This document shows, piece after piece, positions 13,732-25,796 of a stretch of DNA of 64,000 bases (positions within the stretch are counted from its first letter, which is position 1; each line of letters opens with the position of its first letter). Origin of the DNA: Plecoglossus altivelis (taxonomy: Eukaryota > Chordata > Actinopteri > Osmeriformes > Plecoglossidae). The stretch is from assembly GCA_036571765.1 (NCBI GenBank), contig BROE01000020.1, positions 4,232,118-4,296,117 on the forward strand. Direction: 5' to 3'. Under the pieces are notes generated by a model. The model did no database searches and had not been told where the DNA came from. It saw only the letters and a list, made by a program, of their open reading frames with translations. Made by a program: the position numbers and the translations under genes.

Positions 13732-13854
13732 ATGGGGTGCGTTCAAAGTTCCCGGGTCCGCAGGGCTAAGAAGTTGGAGCCCAAGACCGAACCTGTGGGA
13801 GTCCCAGATGTAGAGGTCCACGATGTCCCGCCAGAGATCCTGCAGCTGGCTGAG
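13732..13854 (+). other. tns2: tns2 first coding exon with Met-Gly-Cys acylation-type N-terminus
   Basis: Forty-one codons start MGCVQSSRVRRAKK and end in phase 0 at a GAG|GTGAGT donor, which fits the phase-0 acceptor of exon 2 at 20364. Gly2 and Cys3 followed by Ser6 and a basic cluster resemble the N-myristoylation and palmitoylation signal of Src-family kinases. Use of this exon is inferred from phase and donor quality, since the peptide itself is not in a conserved tensin domain. Confidence 0.65.
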
Positions 13855-14394
13855 GTGAGTGACAGGAGACGGGGTGGGGTGGTGGGCAGGGGTGGGACAA
13901 ACATGAAATGTAAAACATTTACTTCCTCTGCACAGCGCACGTTGCTTGTTGATTAAGGTACATTTATCAAGGGTATAAAAGAAACTGCAGCCTTCAGCCT
14001 AGAATCCTGTCATAAAGTTGCTCGGCATCTTATAAGTGTTTGTTTAAAGTGACCAGGCGCGAACCCCAATTTTGCCTGGTGTTCTCTGGTTTGTGTGTGT
14101 GCACGTTTGATAGAGAAAGCTATAGTCTGTTTTGACAACGTATCGCAACATCCAACATGCGTACATGGACACTGCGTGGTGTTCAGTCTACATAAACAGA
14201 CTTGGCACCAGAAGGTGATGTCTTAGACAGTTGCTTGATCTTAAGAATCTGCAAGGTATGTGTGGGATAGCATGCGGTGAAAACCTTGTGATTGACAGTG
14301 TCACTGGTAAATCCTTCAAGCAGTTTCTACTTTCTTTCTCTCTTCTACCTTTCTCATTTGTGCACTCTCTCCCTATTTCGATTGACCGTTACAT

Positions 14395-14435
<41 letters not shown>

Positions 14436-15302
14436 ACATGTTAATTCAAGCGCTGCCGGCAACAGACACAGTATGAGGCAACAACCTTGGGAACCCCAGC
14501 CCTAAATAAAGATATGGAGGAGGAGGTGAGAAGAGGAGTGAGGGACATTGAACTGTAAGGGTGTGAATCCTGTCTCTCAGAGGGGGGTTAAAGTTGAGGA
14601 GGAAGCGGTGTAGGTTACTGTCCTGTTGAGTCCTGCCGTCTGAGTGTCTGCTGGCTGTATTTAGCTCCATTTGCTTCAGTGCTTTGAGAATGGCACCAGT
14701 TGGCTCTTTTCTACAGTCTCAGAACCAGCATGACCCACACATGATCTACGGTTTAACACCAAGGCAGGTTTATGTGCGCTTTCGCCTCGTGCAGCTCAGC
14801 CTTATATAAACAAAGTTACCATGGTGCTGTCTTTGTGTCATCCAACTTTTTGTTGGGCGCAGTTCGGTACTAAACTGGGACTAGCTTTCCAATAGAGCAA
14901 AGATCCAGCAACAACTTTGCAGGTGTGCAAAAACATGTTGTGGTATTTCTTGAAGTTAAACACTGTTGCACTGTAGGGCAAGATGGATTTTAACAAAGTT
15001 GTGTTTGTAGGGCAATGGTGAAGGTTCCCAAATGAATGGTTCAACTTTACTTTGAATAATGGAACTATGTTGTGCACCCACACACCTTACCAGTTCTGGG
15101 TTTTTAATTTGGCTTGGTCATTACACACTCCAACAAACATAAACACACATCCACACATATTTGTCCTAAAACTTGTATTGAGAGTTCCCCGAAAGTTTAA
15201 AGGTGACACCCCTTACTCGGTGAAAAGCAACGATATAAATACTCGGTCACCGTAGGAGCATACCTCAGGCTCTACACCTGCTCCCGTCTCTTTATGAGTG
15301 GA

Positions 15303-15371
<69 letters not shown>

Positions 15372-18300
15372 TGCGTGTGACACCCGAAGCCAATGCGTGT
15401 GGGTACTGGCACCACAGCAGGATGGCATTGTCAGTATTTTCTCACACACACACACCGTCTGTGCAGACGCAGGAGGTTGTGCCTTTTTCCAGGCTTTAGG
15501 TATGGGGTGCCTGTGTGCCTGTGGACGTGCTTGTATGTTCACATGCTGTTTATGTAGATAAGGGAGGGTTCACTCCCATGTTTGTGGATGTGTGACTGTA
15601 AAATGCAGTTAAAAAAATGCTGTTCATAGTGTTAAGTGCAGTGGTGTTTTCAAATGTCTCTAACTTAATAACAGAGACATTTTAAAACTGAGATTTTTTT
15701 GCCAGCTACTGAAAGTTGTTTTGACTAAGCGTAATAACGTCAAGCAGTATCGACATTTAATTTTCATCTGGCACATGGGTTATGGGCAAGTAATGGAAAA
15801 ACATTCAGCAGATCTAGAATGTTCCTGTACGAATTGTAAGAATTGATTGGGGAAGGGAATTATACCAACACATAGAACAAACCCAGACTCACCCCCTTCC
15901 TGTTAGACTGCACAGGCAGTTATAATAATACAATTATGCCCAGTCTACCAGTCCAAATTGTCATGCGAGCTTTACAAAATAACCAATTTTCACAGAATTT
16001 CCTAAAAGTAGCCTGAGTAGTACGGGAACCTAAAGACATGGAGAAGCACTTCTGCGTGTTGACGCAACCAGAAAGTTATAAAGACATCCATTTACCATGA
16101 CTCACAGCCCAGTCTTTTCCCATCCCCATATTAGAGGCGATCTGCTCTGGAGCTCGAGCTGTCCAAGATGCCTGGGGAATGAGCATGACGTTGGCTGGAG
16201 CATTAGAACTGGGGTGGGGTGCACAAATTGGCAATTTTACAAAAAAGCTATGCAAGTAAGGCTTTCTGGACATCTTGGGCCTCTCTAGAAGAACACGTTT
16301 TGCAATGTCTCTGTGTTGATCTTTTTCTTTCTTTCTTCCTTTCCGTCTTCCTTTCTGTCTTCCTTACTTCCTTTCTGTTTTTCATTCTGTCCCCCTGTTT
16401 TTCACTTTTAGTCTCTCTCTTACTCAGATACTTCCTTATACTTAAGTTTGCTCGGATTTGACTGTGTCCACAACGTAGACTCTTGTACATAACGAAATAT
16501 TACAGAAGCGTCTCCTCTCCTATCGTGTTAGAATTTATCTGCCATTTCAACTTTCTACCAGTAGATGTCACTGTTGTATACAATATATTTTCAGGAAAGT
16601 TGAAAGTTGCTGTGACATCAATATAATTTGTTGTTGTTTACATAATACAGACACAATCGGGCCTTAAGCAGCGATCATTTAGGCTTCCGTTATTTACTTA
16701 ACTTAGTTGATACACTACGAACTTTGAGAACATCATTTTATTTTATTCATTTTTTGCAAGCATGGAATCAGAAATGGCTTTAGCCTTGACCCCTCCTACA
16801 TTGGTTAAAGATGTTGAGGCGCGCAAGTAGTACATTTTGAGGTGATTCATACTGAATGCTAATAAACAGTTTGGACACCAGCGCACACCATTGCTGGGGG
16901 GGAGGGGGAAAAATACCAACGTGAGAAGATGAGTACGGTAGGAAGGACTGTTTATCATTGCACTGAAGTAATTGCGTTATTTGGATTCAGCATTGACTCT
17001 TATCATTGAGTGGACATACCACGTAGACTAACCTACACTCAACAGTTTAACCGTAAAACACATGTATACGATTTGTTAAGGATGTCCCTGACCTCAGCCA
17101 GAAGCAGTTAACAAGTTTGTTGGTACATTTTCAGCAGTTTTTTGTAAACATTTTACTTCGGTTTCTGTTTGTTAAAGTTTCAATCACCTTGCAGCTCATC
17201 GGAGTTGTGCGCATTTGAAGGATAAACGTCGGAGTAACGAGCATTGATTTTTAGGAGTCCTTATTCGTTCATGTCGCACCGCATAACTCGTTTTGGAAAT
17301 CCGTTTTCTTAAATTCTATTAACTACGTTGGCTACCTAGATGTAAAGTAGCCTATTGCTTAAGTAGTAAGCTCACTGATGCCAACACTGTATTCTTTAGC
17401 AAATTACTCGCCATATAGGCTGCTTTTTTATGTGGCAAATTAATATAATTCCATCGCCTTGTTATACAGTATTTTTTCAACTGATTTATGTAACGCTTCC
17501 ACAGGGAAAGTAGCCCTTCAGGACAATATCATAGTCTCATTTGTTAAATAATTCACATCGATCCATAGATATCACTAACTACGGGTTGTGTAACCGGCTA
17601 CTGAGCTATCTTCTGGACTGAAGAGAACAGACACAGGGCTGGGAGCCACAAACTACTGATCTCTTCCTCCTAAGCAGAATGAAAAGCGCGTTTGAAGACA
17701 ACGCGCATCAAACCCGTTCACGCATAGGTGAACAGCACCAAAATCATGTCAAAAATCACCGTTAGGATTATCACTGACTGCAATTTTCACATAACCTAAA
17801 TTTTCATCTGCATTCAACAGTATTTTTATTCTAGCTTCTAACGAACACAAATTTTACGTAACTGTATGGCAACATCAATAAGTGGATCAATGCACTCTAC
17901 TTTGTCAAAATGGAGGTCAATAATGATCAGCGTAGTTGAAAGACCGTGTGCTATGCCTATTTAAAGCTACAGCCAATGGGACTATGTGAGAAAATGCAAT
18001 AGCCTAACTTAAGAGAAAACAAAATTAAATATATTTGCGTCAAAGCAGACCTATTTTTATTCAGCACTATACAATGATTCTGTATTCAGCCCTCAAAGCA
18101 AATACGCACTCAGTGACCATCAGATATACAACAACAGTGCAAAATAAGATATATATTTTTTAACTAATGGAAAAGCGTATGCATTTGAGTTTCTGCGTTT
18201 GTTTTGTAAGACATAGGAAGTTTCAGATCATCAGAATATCATTCTGATATTTCACTGTGCACTGAACATATTATGCACAATTCAGTAACGTTTAATAAGT

Positions 18301-20260
18301 GGGCCTGTCTCGATAACATTAGCCTATGTAGTCCAATAGTTTATTCTACATAGATGATATGCTTGACATAGCCTACCAATAGGCTGCGCTCAATCTTACC
18401 ACTAAGAACATACGTGACACGATTATGCCAATGTAAATCCTATCCAATATATACTGACTCTTTACGCTCCACTTAAGACCCCTTGTTCTGATATGTCTCT
18501 CTTCTTATAGCGTGATTCCTTAGTTACACAGTGAAATTATAAATGTCGCCAGAAGGGCTTGGAAAGTTAGGATGGAGCGATGAAGGGGGGAAAGTGTGAC
18601 CGTGCCGTGTGATGGAGTGAATAAATAAAGGTGTTTACGAGGGTGTGTCCCTTCAAGAGAGTTTGTGTATACGCGTTTGTGACGAGGTGCTTTCGATTTC
18701 GCAGTTCAACTCAATAACGCTGCTGTTTCCCGTCCTCGGTGGAAAAAAAGCGAGTTTAGAAATGTGCTTTTCAGGCCAGAGAAATGCATCAACCCATTTA
18801 GCCAGAAGAGAAACGCCTGTGTTTGTAGGCAGCAGTTGGTGTGACCAAACAGCTCGCGTTGCCCTCCTCCCTGCTCTGGGATGAATTAATGGTTTAATAT
18901 AGTTCACATGCTGTCGGATGCTATTGCTTGAGGGAAACATTGTCATAAAGCTCGCTTTACGTATGGCATGCGTTCCTTTTAGTGTGTGCGACCATGGTTT
19001 ATTAGGCGGATAACGCCTATATGATTTGACTAGAATTATGTCCTTGTATGGACTATAGGTGACTGTCTGGTTGTGAGTTTATGCTTCCTTGCATTTTGTC
19101 CTGTGAATGGGTTACTTGTGTTGGGGAAGTGATTACGAAATGAATGTAGATAGTGAACGTGTCATACGTGTACCTGTGAGCGAGGGCTCGTGTGACTGTG
19201 CTGTTAGGGGATATCCCTCACTCAATAAGCCCATTATGTTGCGGGCTGTGTCTGTGCAGGTGTGTGTGCGCATATGTGCTGGGGCCAGTGGGAGCTTGTG
19301 CGCGTTCATGTGCGCGTGTGTCATTTAGTCCGTCCTTTGTTCTACGGTAGGCACTGCACCGTCCACTCACAGATTGAGGGGATGGAGAGGTTCGTACAAC
19401 AGGGAGAGAGTGAACAAGAGAGTCGCCCACTTCTCCATTTGCGTTCGCCCAGAGCAGGAAGAGAGGGATGTTGACACAGCTGGCCTTCCATGGGCACACC
19501 ATAATATCACTGCCACCCGTCAACGTTCAGTAGAAACCTATGGCAGGCAGGCAGGCAGGCAGATAGGAAAGAGTGGCAACTGGGCAAACTCATCTACCCT
19601 TCCCAAGAGACTTCAACCAGACTTACAACAAATCCGTTTTCATGCAACACAGCTCCAGCACATCCAAGTTGTTCTCTCCTCCAGAGCACCGCTTCCAAAC
19701 AGAGATGTGATTGGAGAGATAAAATGGGTTACTGAACAAACAAAAATATGGTTTGGTTTTTGTATGGGATAATGTTGCTATGGACACCGCTATAAATATT
19801 GAAACTAAGACCAGGATGAAAGTGTGAGGATTGGAGAGACTGAGAGGAGAAAAGAAAGAGGGAGAGGAAAGAACATATGTGTGGGTGACTTGAAAGCACA
19901 CAAGTGGCAGGTGATGCTTTGTCGGACAGCCAATTGGAGCAGGTAGGGTGAAGTGACATCACTAGCCTTCATCCGACCAGCTTACTGTGTACAGACGGGT
20001 AGGACGCTGGGACACATGGCCCTTTGTGCTGATGTGATAGGATGAAAACCCACAGGGATAGACCACTGAAGTTCATCTTGTCATGGGGCACACATTTTAC
20101 GGGAACACACCCAGACAGGAACACAGTTTCACAATTAGGGGAGGTTGAGCGTAGAGCACTTGAGTGCAGATCAAGAGGCCTGCCGTGTACTTAAGGGAAA
20201 GTTATTATTATTCTATTATTTACTGATCAATGATATCCAGTCTATCTATCCTATCCATCC

Positions 20261-20311
<51 letters not shown>

Positions 20312-20535
20312 TGGCATCTGCCTCCTTTGGAATTCACATTTCGTCTTCCTTGGTCCCTGCTAGCTTGCTAAAGGAGGGAGACACATTTTTACAGAAAAGA
20401 GCTTCAGAAGAAAGCGAGCGTGCGGGGTTTGCGGACAGAACATCGCCAACCCAGGGGCTTTCTGCAAGGGTGAGTCTACTGGAGGGATACGCGCAGTCAA
20501 ACGCACAGCCCATGTATCTCTCACACACACACACA

Positions 20536-20568
<33 letters not shown>

Positions 20569-23500
20569 GCCTCATTTCCTTCTGCAAGGATGAATTGGAT
20601 GACATAGACACATGCACACAACCTCTCACTGCCCCGAACACAGACAGCAGAGCTGGTTTTTCTTCCAGGCTGTCTTTTCTCAGCATGCCAACATCTGATC
20701 ATGTGATTTTACAAAGTGACTGTAGAGTCAGATCAAGAAAACAACATTTAACTCAATCTCCTGGTCTTTCTCCCTGTCATGTAGAGTGCAAGGCAGCTGT
20801 CCATAAGAAATGTGAAGCGAAGGTAGGTCTCTTAAAGTGTAATCGCTGGCAATTGGGTTGTCCTGTCACTGATCTGTTGTGGTCTATAAATGTCACAGTA
20901 TGCAGAAAGGATTCATCCAAATTGATTTGATATTTAGAATTGCCATACGCAGCATGCTTTAAATGAACAGGCATCTGCAAAGCCTTTCGGAGTGCTGTTG
21001 ATGTCATGCTCAACGTAGTGAACCTTAATAATTTATCGTAAAACGTTTCTTCGGTCTGAAAACGTTAGCAAGCCAGATCTGTGCAGTGGCCTAGATATGT
21101 GTTCAAGAGAGGGAGTCCTCTTGTTGTCAGCTTTGTTTTTGTGGGGGTCATCAGAAAGTCCCTCACGCTCGACTCCTATACTTTTGACTTTTGACTTCAA
21201 GAGCGAAGGGTTCAGCATTGCCGATGCCCCCGTGATGCAAATCATGTGTGCGTTTGCATCATTTCCGGCACCTGTCAGAATGTCTCTTCAGAGGCTCTTT
21301 GGTTTGGAGACAAAAAGATAGGGTGTGCGTGCGTGTGGGTTTGTGCGTTGCAGCTATTTAGTCTAGCGCACATGAATTTCTTCCCATGACCTTCCATCCA
21401 GCTGTCCATCTATCCACTCATCAATTCTGCCATTACGGTAAAAACGTCAAATAAATGAAACTAAAACGAGAGGCAATGGATACTGGGCAAAGAAGGCATC
21501 AGATTTGGGGTATTCCAACTTCGTGACATGAGTTGTTAGCCTGCCACTGTGTTGAGTGTTCAAGGGTCAGCGTTCACCTGCAGTGGTCAGAGGTCAAGAA
21601 AACAAAGCAAGTAGCATCGACGTGGTCTATGCTGGAAGATGACTCAACTTCCAGCCAGGCTTCTTCGGCACTGTAGCTCGTTAGCCAGCTTTAGCGCTAA
21701 TGAGCTAGCCAGCGTCTAACTAGCGCTTGTTTGAAGCTCATTTCAAACGCATGCTTGGTTTCTCGAGTCGCATCGTTGTTGTTTTTTTTGTTCAGACAGC
21801 CCATGATGCCAAGGGGATGAATTCACGTGGATTATTTAGCATTTTATTTCCTTTGTACTCTTCAATTTGGGTGACATTTTGTTAAGTAGAGGATTCCTTT
21901 AGTGTGAGCAGATGGGTTGTCCCCTGCTGTCCTCTCCCTGCCCCCCGGGGGTCTGCCTTGTGCCAGGCTGCAGTGAGCAGTACTTCCTGGTGTGTCCTGG
22001 TACCAGGGTCCAGATGTACGTGTGTGAAATTTAAAGCTCATTTTCCGCCTCAAAGGTAGATTGTTCATCCTGCTCTCGCGTGCTCACACACACTGTGTGA
22101 AAATACAGTGCAAGCCCATTATAGACACATGATGGAGGCGCACAGGCACCTTGACCCTGCATGTATGCACACACCAAACGCACGCACGCGCGTACGCACG
22201 CACACACTCCATCACTTAGCACTTTAATTCAGCACAAATCCTTCGGGATTTATGAGGGTGAAAGCATATCTCATGCCAACACACACACACACACCCACGC
22301 ACACACACACCTACACACACACCCATTATAGTATGTGACGATGCGCCATCTGCTGTGTCACTGCATTTAAAAAAAGAGGATTACAATTTCTGGTGTATCC
22401 TGTCGCGCATATCGGACGACCAAAACAACCGCAGAGGTATGGAGGAGGGGGGTGAGGAGGGTGAGGTAGAGGTTAGAGAGTATAAATCGGGCCCCACTGT
22501 GTAACGTTCAGTCAGGGAAGACTACAAGCGGGTAAATATAGAAATAACGAGAGCGCTTGGGATGCCACCGCGTAACTGATTGGCGGAAGTATCAAATGCG
22601 GGTTGGTCATCTGGTAAGAGAGAGTGGGTCTGTGTGTGTGTGTGTGGGGGGGGGGTGTATGTGTGTATCTATTAAGAGAGAGCGGGTCTGTGTGTGTGTG
22701 TGTGTGTGGGGGGGGGTGTATGTGTGTGTATCTATTAAGAGAGAGCGCATGTGAGGAAGTGGAGTGCGAGTGTGTTTCTGGGAAGTGCGGGTCTCTGGAT
22801 GCGCCTCTCTCATTGTCCGTCTCCCTCTCTGCCTCTCCGTTTCTTTTTCACCCACTTCTCTTTGTCCTTGCGGTGTTTTGCCGCATATGTCCTTTGCCTC
22901 TTTTACCTTGTAGAGACAAATGTCTCCGTCTGTCTATCCACGTGTCCTTTCCGTTCTACGGAACCTAATCTCTCTGTCTCTCCCTCTTATCCGCACGGCC
23001 TCGTTTCATGGCTCGTATTCGCGTCCTCTCCCTCCCTCTATCAGTGTCTCTCCCCAGGATAAGGAAGAGGGTGTCAGAAACTCAAGCCCTCTGACTTTTA
23101 AGTGCTGCCCAAGAAGTGAGTGTGCGTGCGTGTGTGTGTGTGACAAAGAGTGTGTGTGCAAGAGAGACAGAGAGAGAGAGAGGGGGGGGGTGGTGGTGGA
23201 GAATGAGGTAGACCATGGTGTATGCCGGCACAGTGGGTGTGTGTGTCAGTTTTATAGAGAGAGAGTGTCAGGGAGAGAGCAAACGAGCGAGGGAGGGGGA
23301 AAGGGGGTGTGAGCGAGGGAGAAGGGAGAGGCAGGGAGCCACTCTATCCCAGACTCCCACACGCGCAACTCCTCAGTAGCGGAGAGAGGGAAGAGAGAGA
23401 GAGGGAACGGAAGCTTCGTGTTGAAAGGTAAAACAGGATGTAAATATGAGCATGTGTACGTGTGTGGGTGTGTACGTGTGTATGTGTATGTGTGGGTGTG

Positions 23501-25746
23501 GGTGCGGGTGTGGGTGTGGGTGCGCACGCGTGTGTACATGCATATGTTGGTTTCCAAATTGAAAAGATGCCTTTTTCAGGCGTGACCTCTTGTTCACACA
23601 TGGTTTGATCTATAAAGTAGGAATTAGCCCCAATCTGACAGCTTTAGAATCTTAAAGACGAGTCATAGACTTCAGTGAGCAATGTCTATTTCTAGTCTTA
23701 GCTTCAGTGAGGAAAAATCCACAGAACTGTTATTTAAGTTAGTGCTAAGGTTGTTGAATAGACATGGTGTTCAAGCACTTCTTGGAAGGTCTGTGTCATT
23801 GGCAAATACGGACAACTTATGCTAGTATCTGATGATGTGTGAGAAAGAGAGAGGGAGCGTGCGTATATACAGTATGTGCGTGTGAGAGAGAGAAATAAAG
23901 ATAGAGTACATTTTAGAGTTAGTGTTGAGCGTGTGCTTTCGTTGGTATGTGTATTAGCGCACATGTGTGTGTGTGTGTGTGTGTGTGTACATGTCTAGAC
24001 GGTTGTGTTTGATAGCAGGGCGGTCTCCATGCAGACCACAGCAGAGTCAGGAAACTGGTCAGCTGTCCCAACATCATTTATGTGAGTCCATGTGTGTCTG
24101 CAATCGTGTGTGTGTGTGTGTGTCAGTGACAACCACTCAAGTTACACAGGGAATCACAGATGACCACAATGGCAACAGTGCGCCATCGGCGCAATTACTG
24201 TAACGTCTGTTCAGTTCCAGATTAAAGTGATACAGTCTGACTGTCTGAACATTATGCAACTATTACATACAGCCTCCCTTGTTCTTGGTTCGAGGCATAT
24301 AGCCCGACCGATGATGCAAAATTTTTCATAAGTGTGCAAGAACGTCCTTTGGTAATGTTTGTGAACATTATAAAAAGACCCTGGTTTCTGTCTATCCAAC
24401 ATAATTTACAAAAGTTTTGCCTTTGAACTGCGAACAGGTGATCTACTCGAATTTTGCAGGCGTGTGAACAAGTGATCTATTCGAATCTGCCAGACGTATG
24501 GTCCTTTGACTGCACCATAACAAAGTCACCAGCACCTTACAATGACTTCCCAGACCTTAAAGCGCACTGTGTGCAAAAAGAGGATCAATTGGGCGGCCAA
24601 AATAGTTGAATGTGTCAATACCGATTGTTTTCGTAAAGTGGATTGATCCGTTTGACAGTGGGTGACAAGCAACAAACTGGCAGTTGATGCTGAGCGGTGG
24701 AGTCGGTCATTTCCTACAGGAAGCCAGCGTTAAGTGTTTGTCAGTGTTCAGTCTTCGACTTTGTCCCAATGTGAACTTGGAGTCTGGTATTGTGTGATAT
24801 ACTACAATAAGCTGGTGTGTTTAACGCATGTGCTGTCACAATGCTTTGCTAAAGCACCTCTCAGCTCCCGTGTGGAGAGGAAATAATAACTAGAGAACGC
24901 ACACACGCGGCCTCCTTTGTGCAAACAGATATGCACACTCATGCATGTGAAGGACACACGCGTGTTTATATTTACTCTGGCAGGGCTTTTTTTTATTCTC
25001 TCTCTTTCATTTCCTGTGTCAAAGCTCGGAGATCCAGTCTGCAGTGGGCTCTCCCCTCTCATGTCAGAAGGATTACGGCTCGCTGATGATATTTTCTCCA
25101 TTCCAGGCCATGACAATACCTTCGCTGCCATTTAGGCTTAAAGGATTTAGGAATGTGACATTTGGCTTTATGTGTGTGACAGTTCAGATGTTTCTTTTGT
25201 GGGGCAAGAGCAGGGGGGGGTTTAGGGGCAGAACCATATTAGCTTATTGCTTGGCGCCTGCAAATGAGGCATTATCCGATTCTGTGAACGGAACAAGGAG
25301 CATCTCAGGAACATATTTGATATGAAGAAGGAAAATCGGTTGTGTGTGTGTGCGTGAGTCAGTGTGTCAGATAAAAAGTGCATGATTGGGATTGCTTTCG
25401 TTCTGCGTCAACATAATTCATTGACGCTGTTCGCAGCGGTGTCGTTTTAAACTTGGGGCGACAGCGCTGGCCACATGGCGTCCCAGGGTCGAGGGAAGCG
25501 AGCGCAAGTCCCGTGTTGAACGGCGGACAAACAAGCCGTTTGAGCCGACCAGCGTCCGGGAGTAGCGTGCGATCTAAAATAGGGTGGTCTACCGAAAATA
25601 GCTCGCCGGAGATCTCTCAGAAGTCTCTGTGGGCGCAGGGCATTTTCAGCTGTTGTTTTTTTGTGTTTTTTTGTGCCCTCCCCAAGAACACGCTCTGTTC
25701 TCTCTGTTCTGTCCACCCCCCCCTCTTCTCTCCTCTCTCTCTCTCT

Positions 25747-25796
<50 letters not shown>

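Larger units (their letters stand above)
13855..20363 (+). other. tns2: tns2 intron 1
   Basis: A 6.5-kb intron without a recognised gene. It contains (AC)n at 14397-14431, (TG)n followed by a GCGT-repeat at 15304-15379, a CTTT/CTTCC-rich stretch near 16315-16400, a long AT-rich part (about 16500-18600), (GGCA)4 near 19544-19560 and (TGTC)n at 20261-20310. An alternative first exon could be hidden here, but I could not identify one. Confidence 0.6.

Noticed and set aside
20261..20566. Regularly spaced repeats considered as a CRISPR-like array
   Set aside because: These are simple TGTC and CA microsatellites in a vertebrate intron, without repeat-spacer structure.
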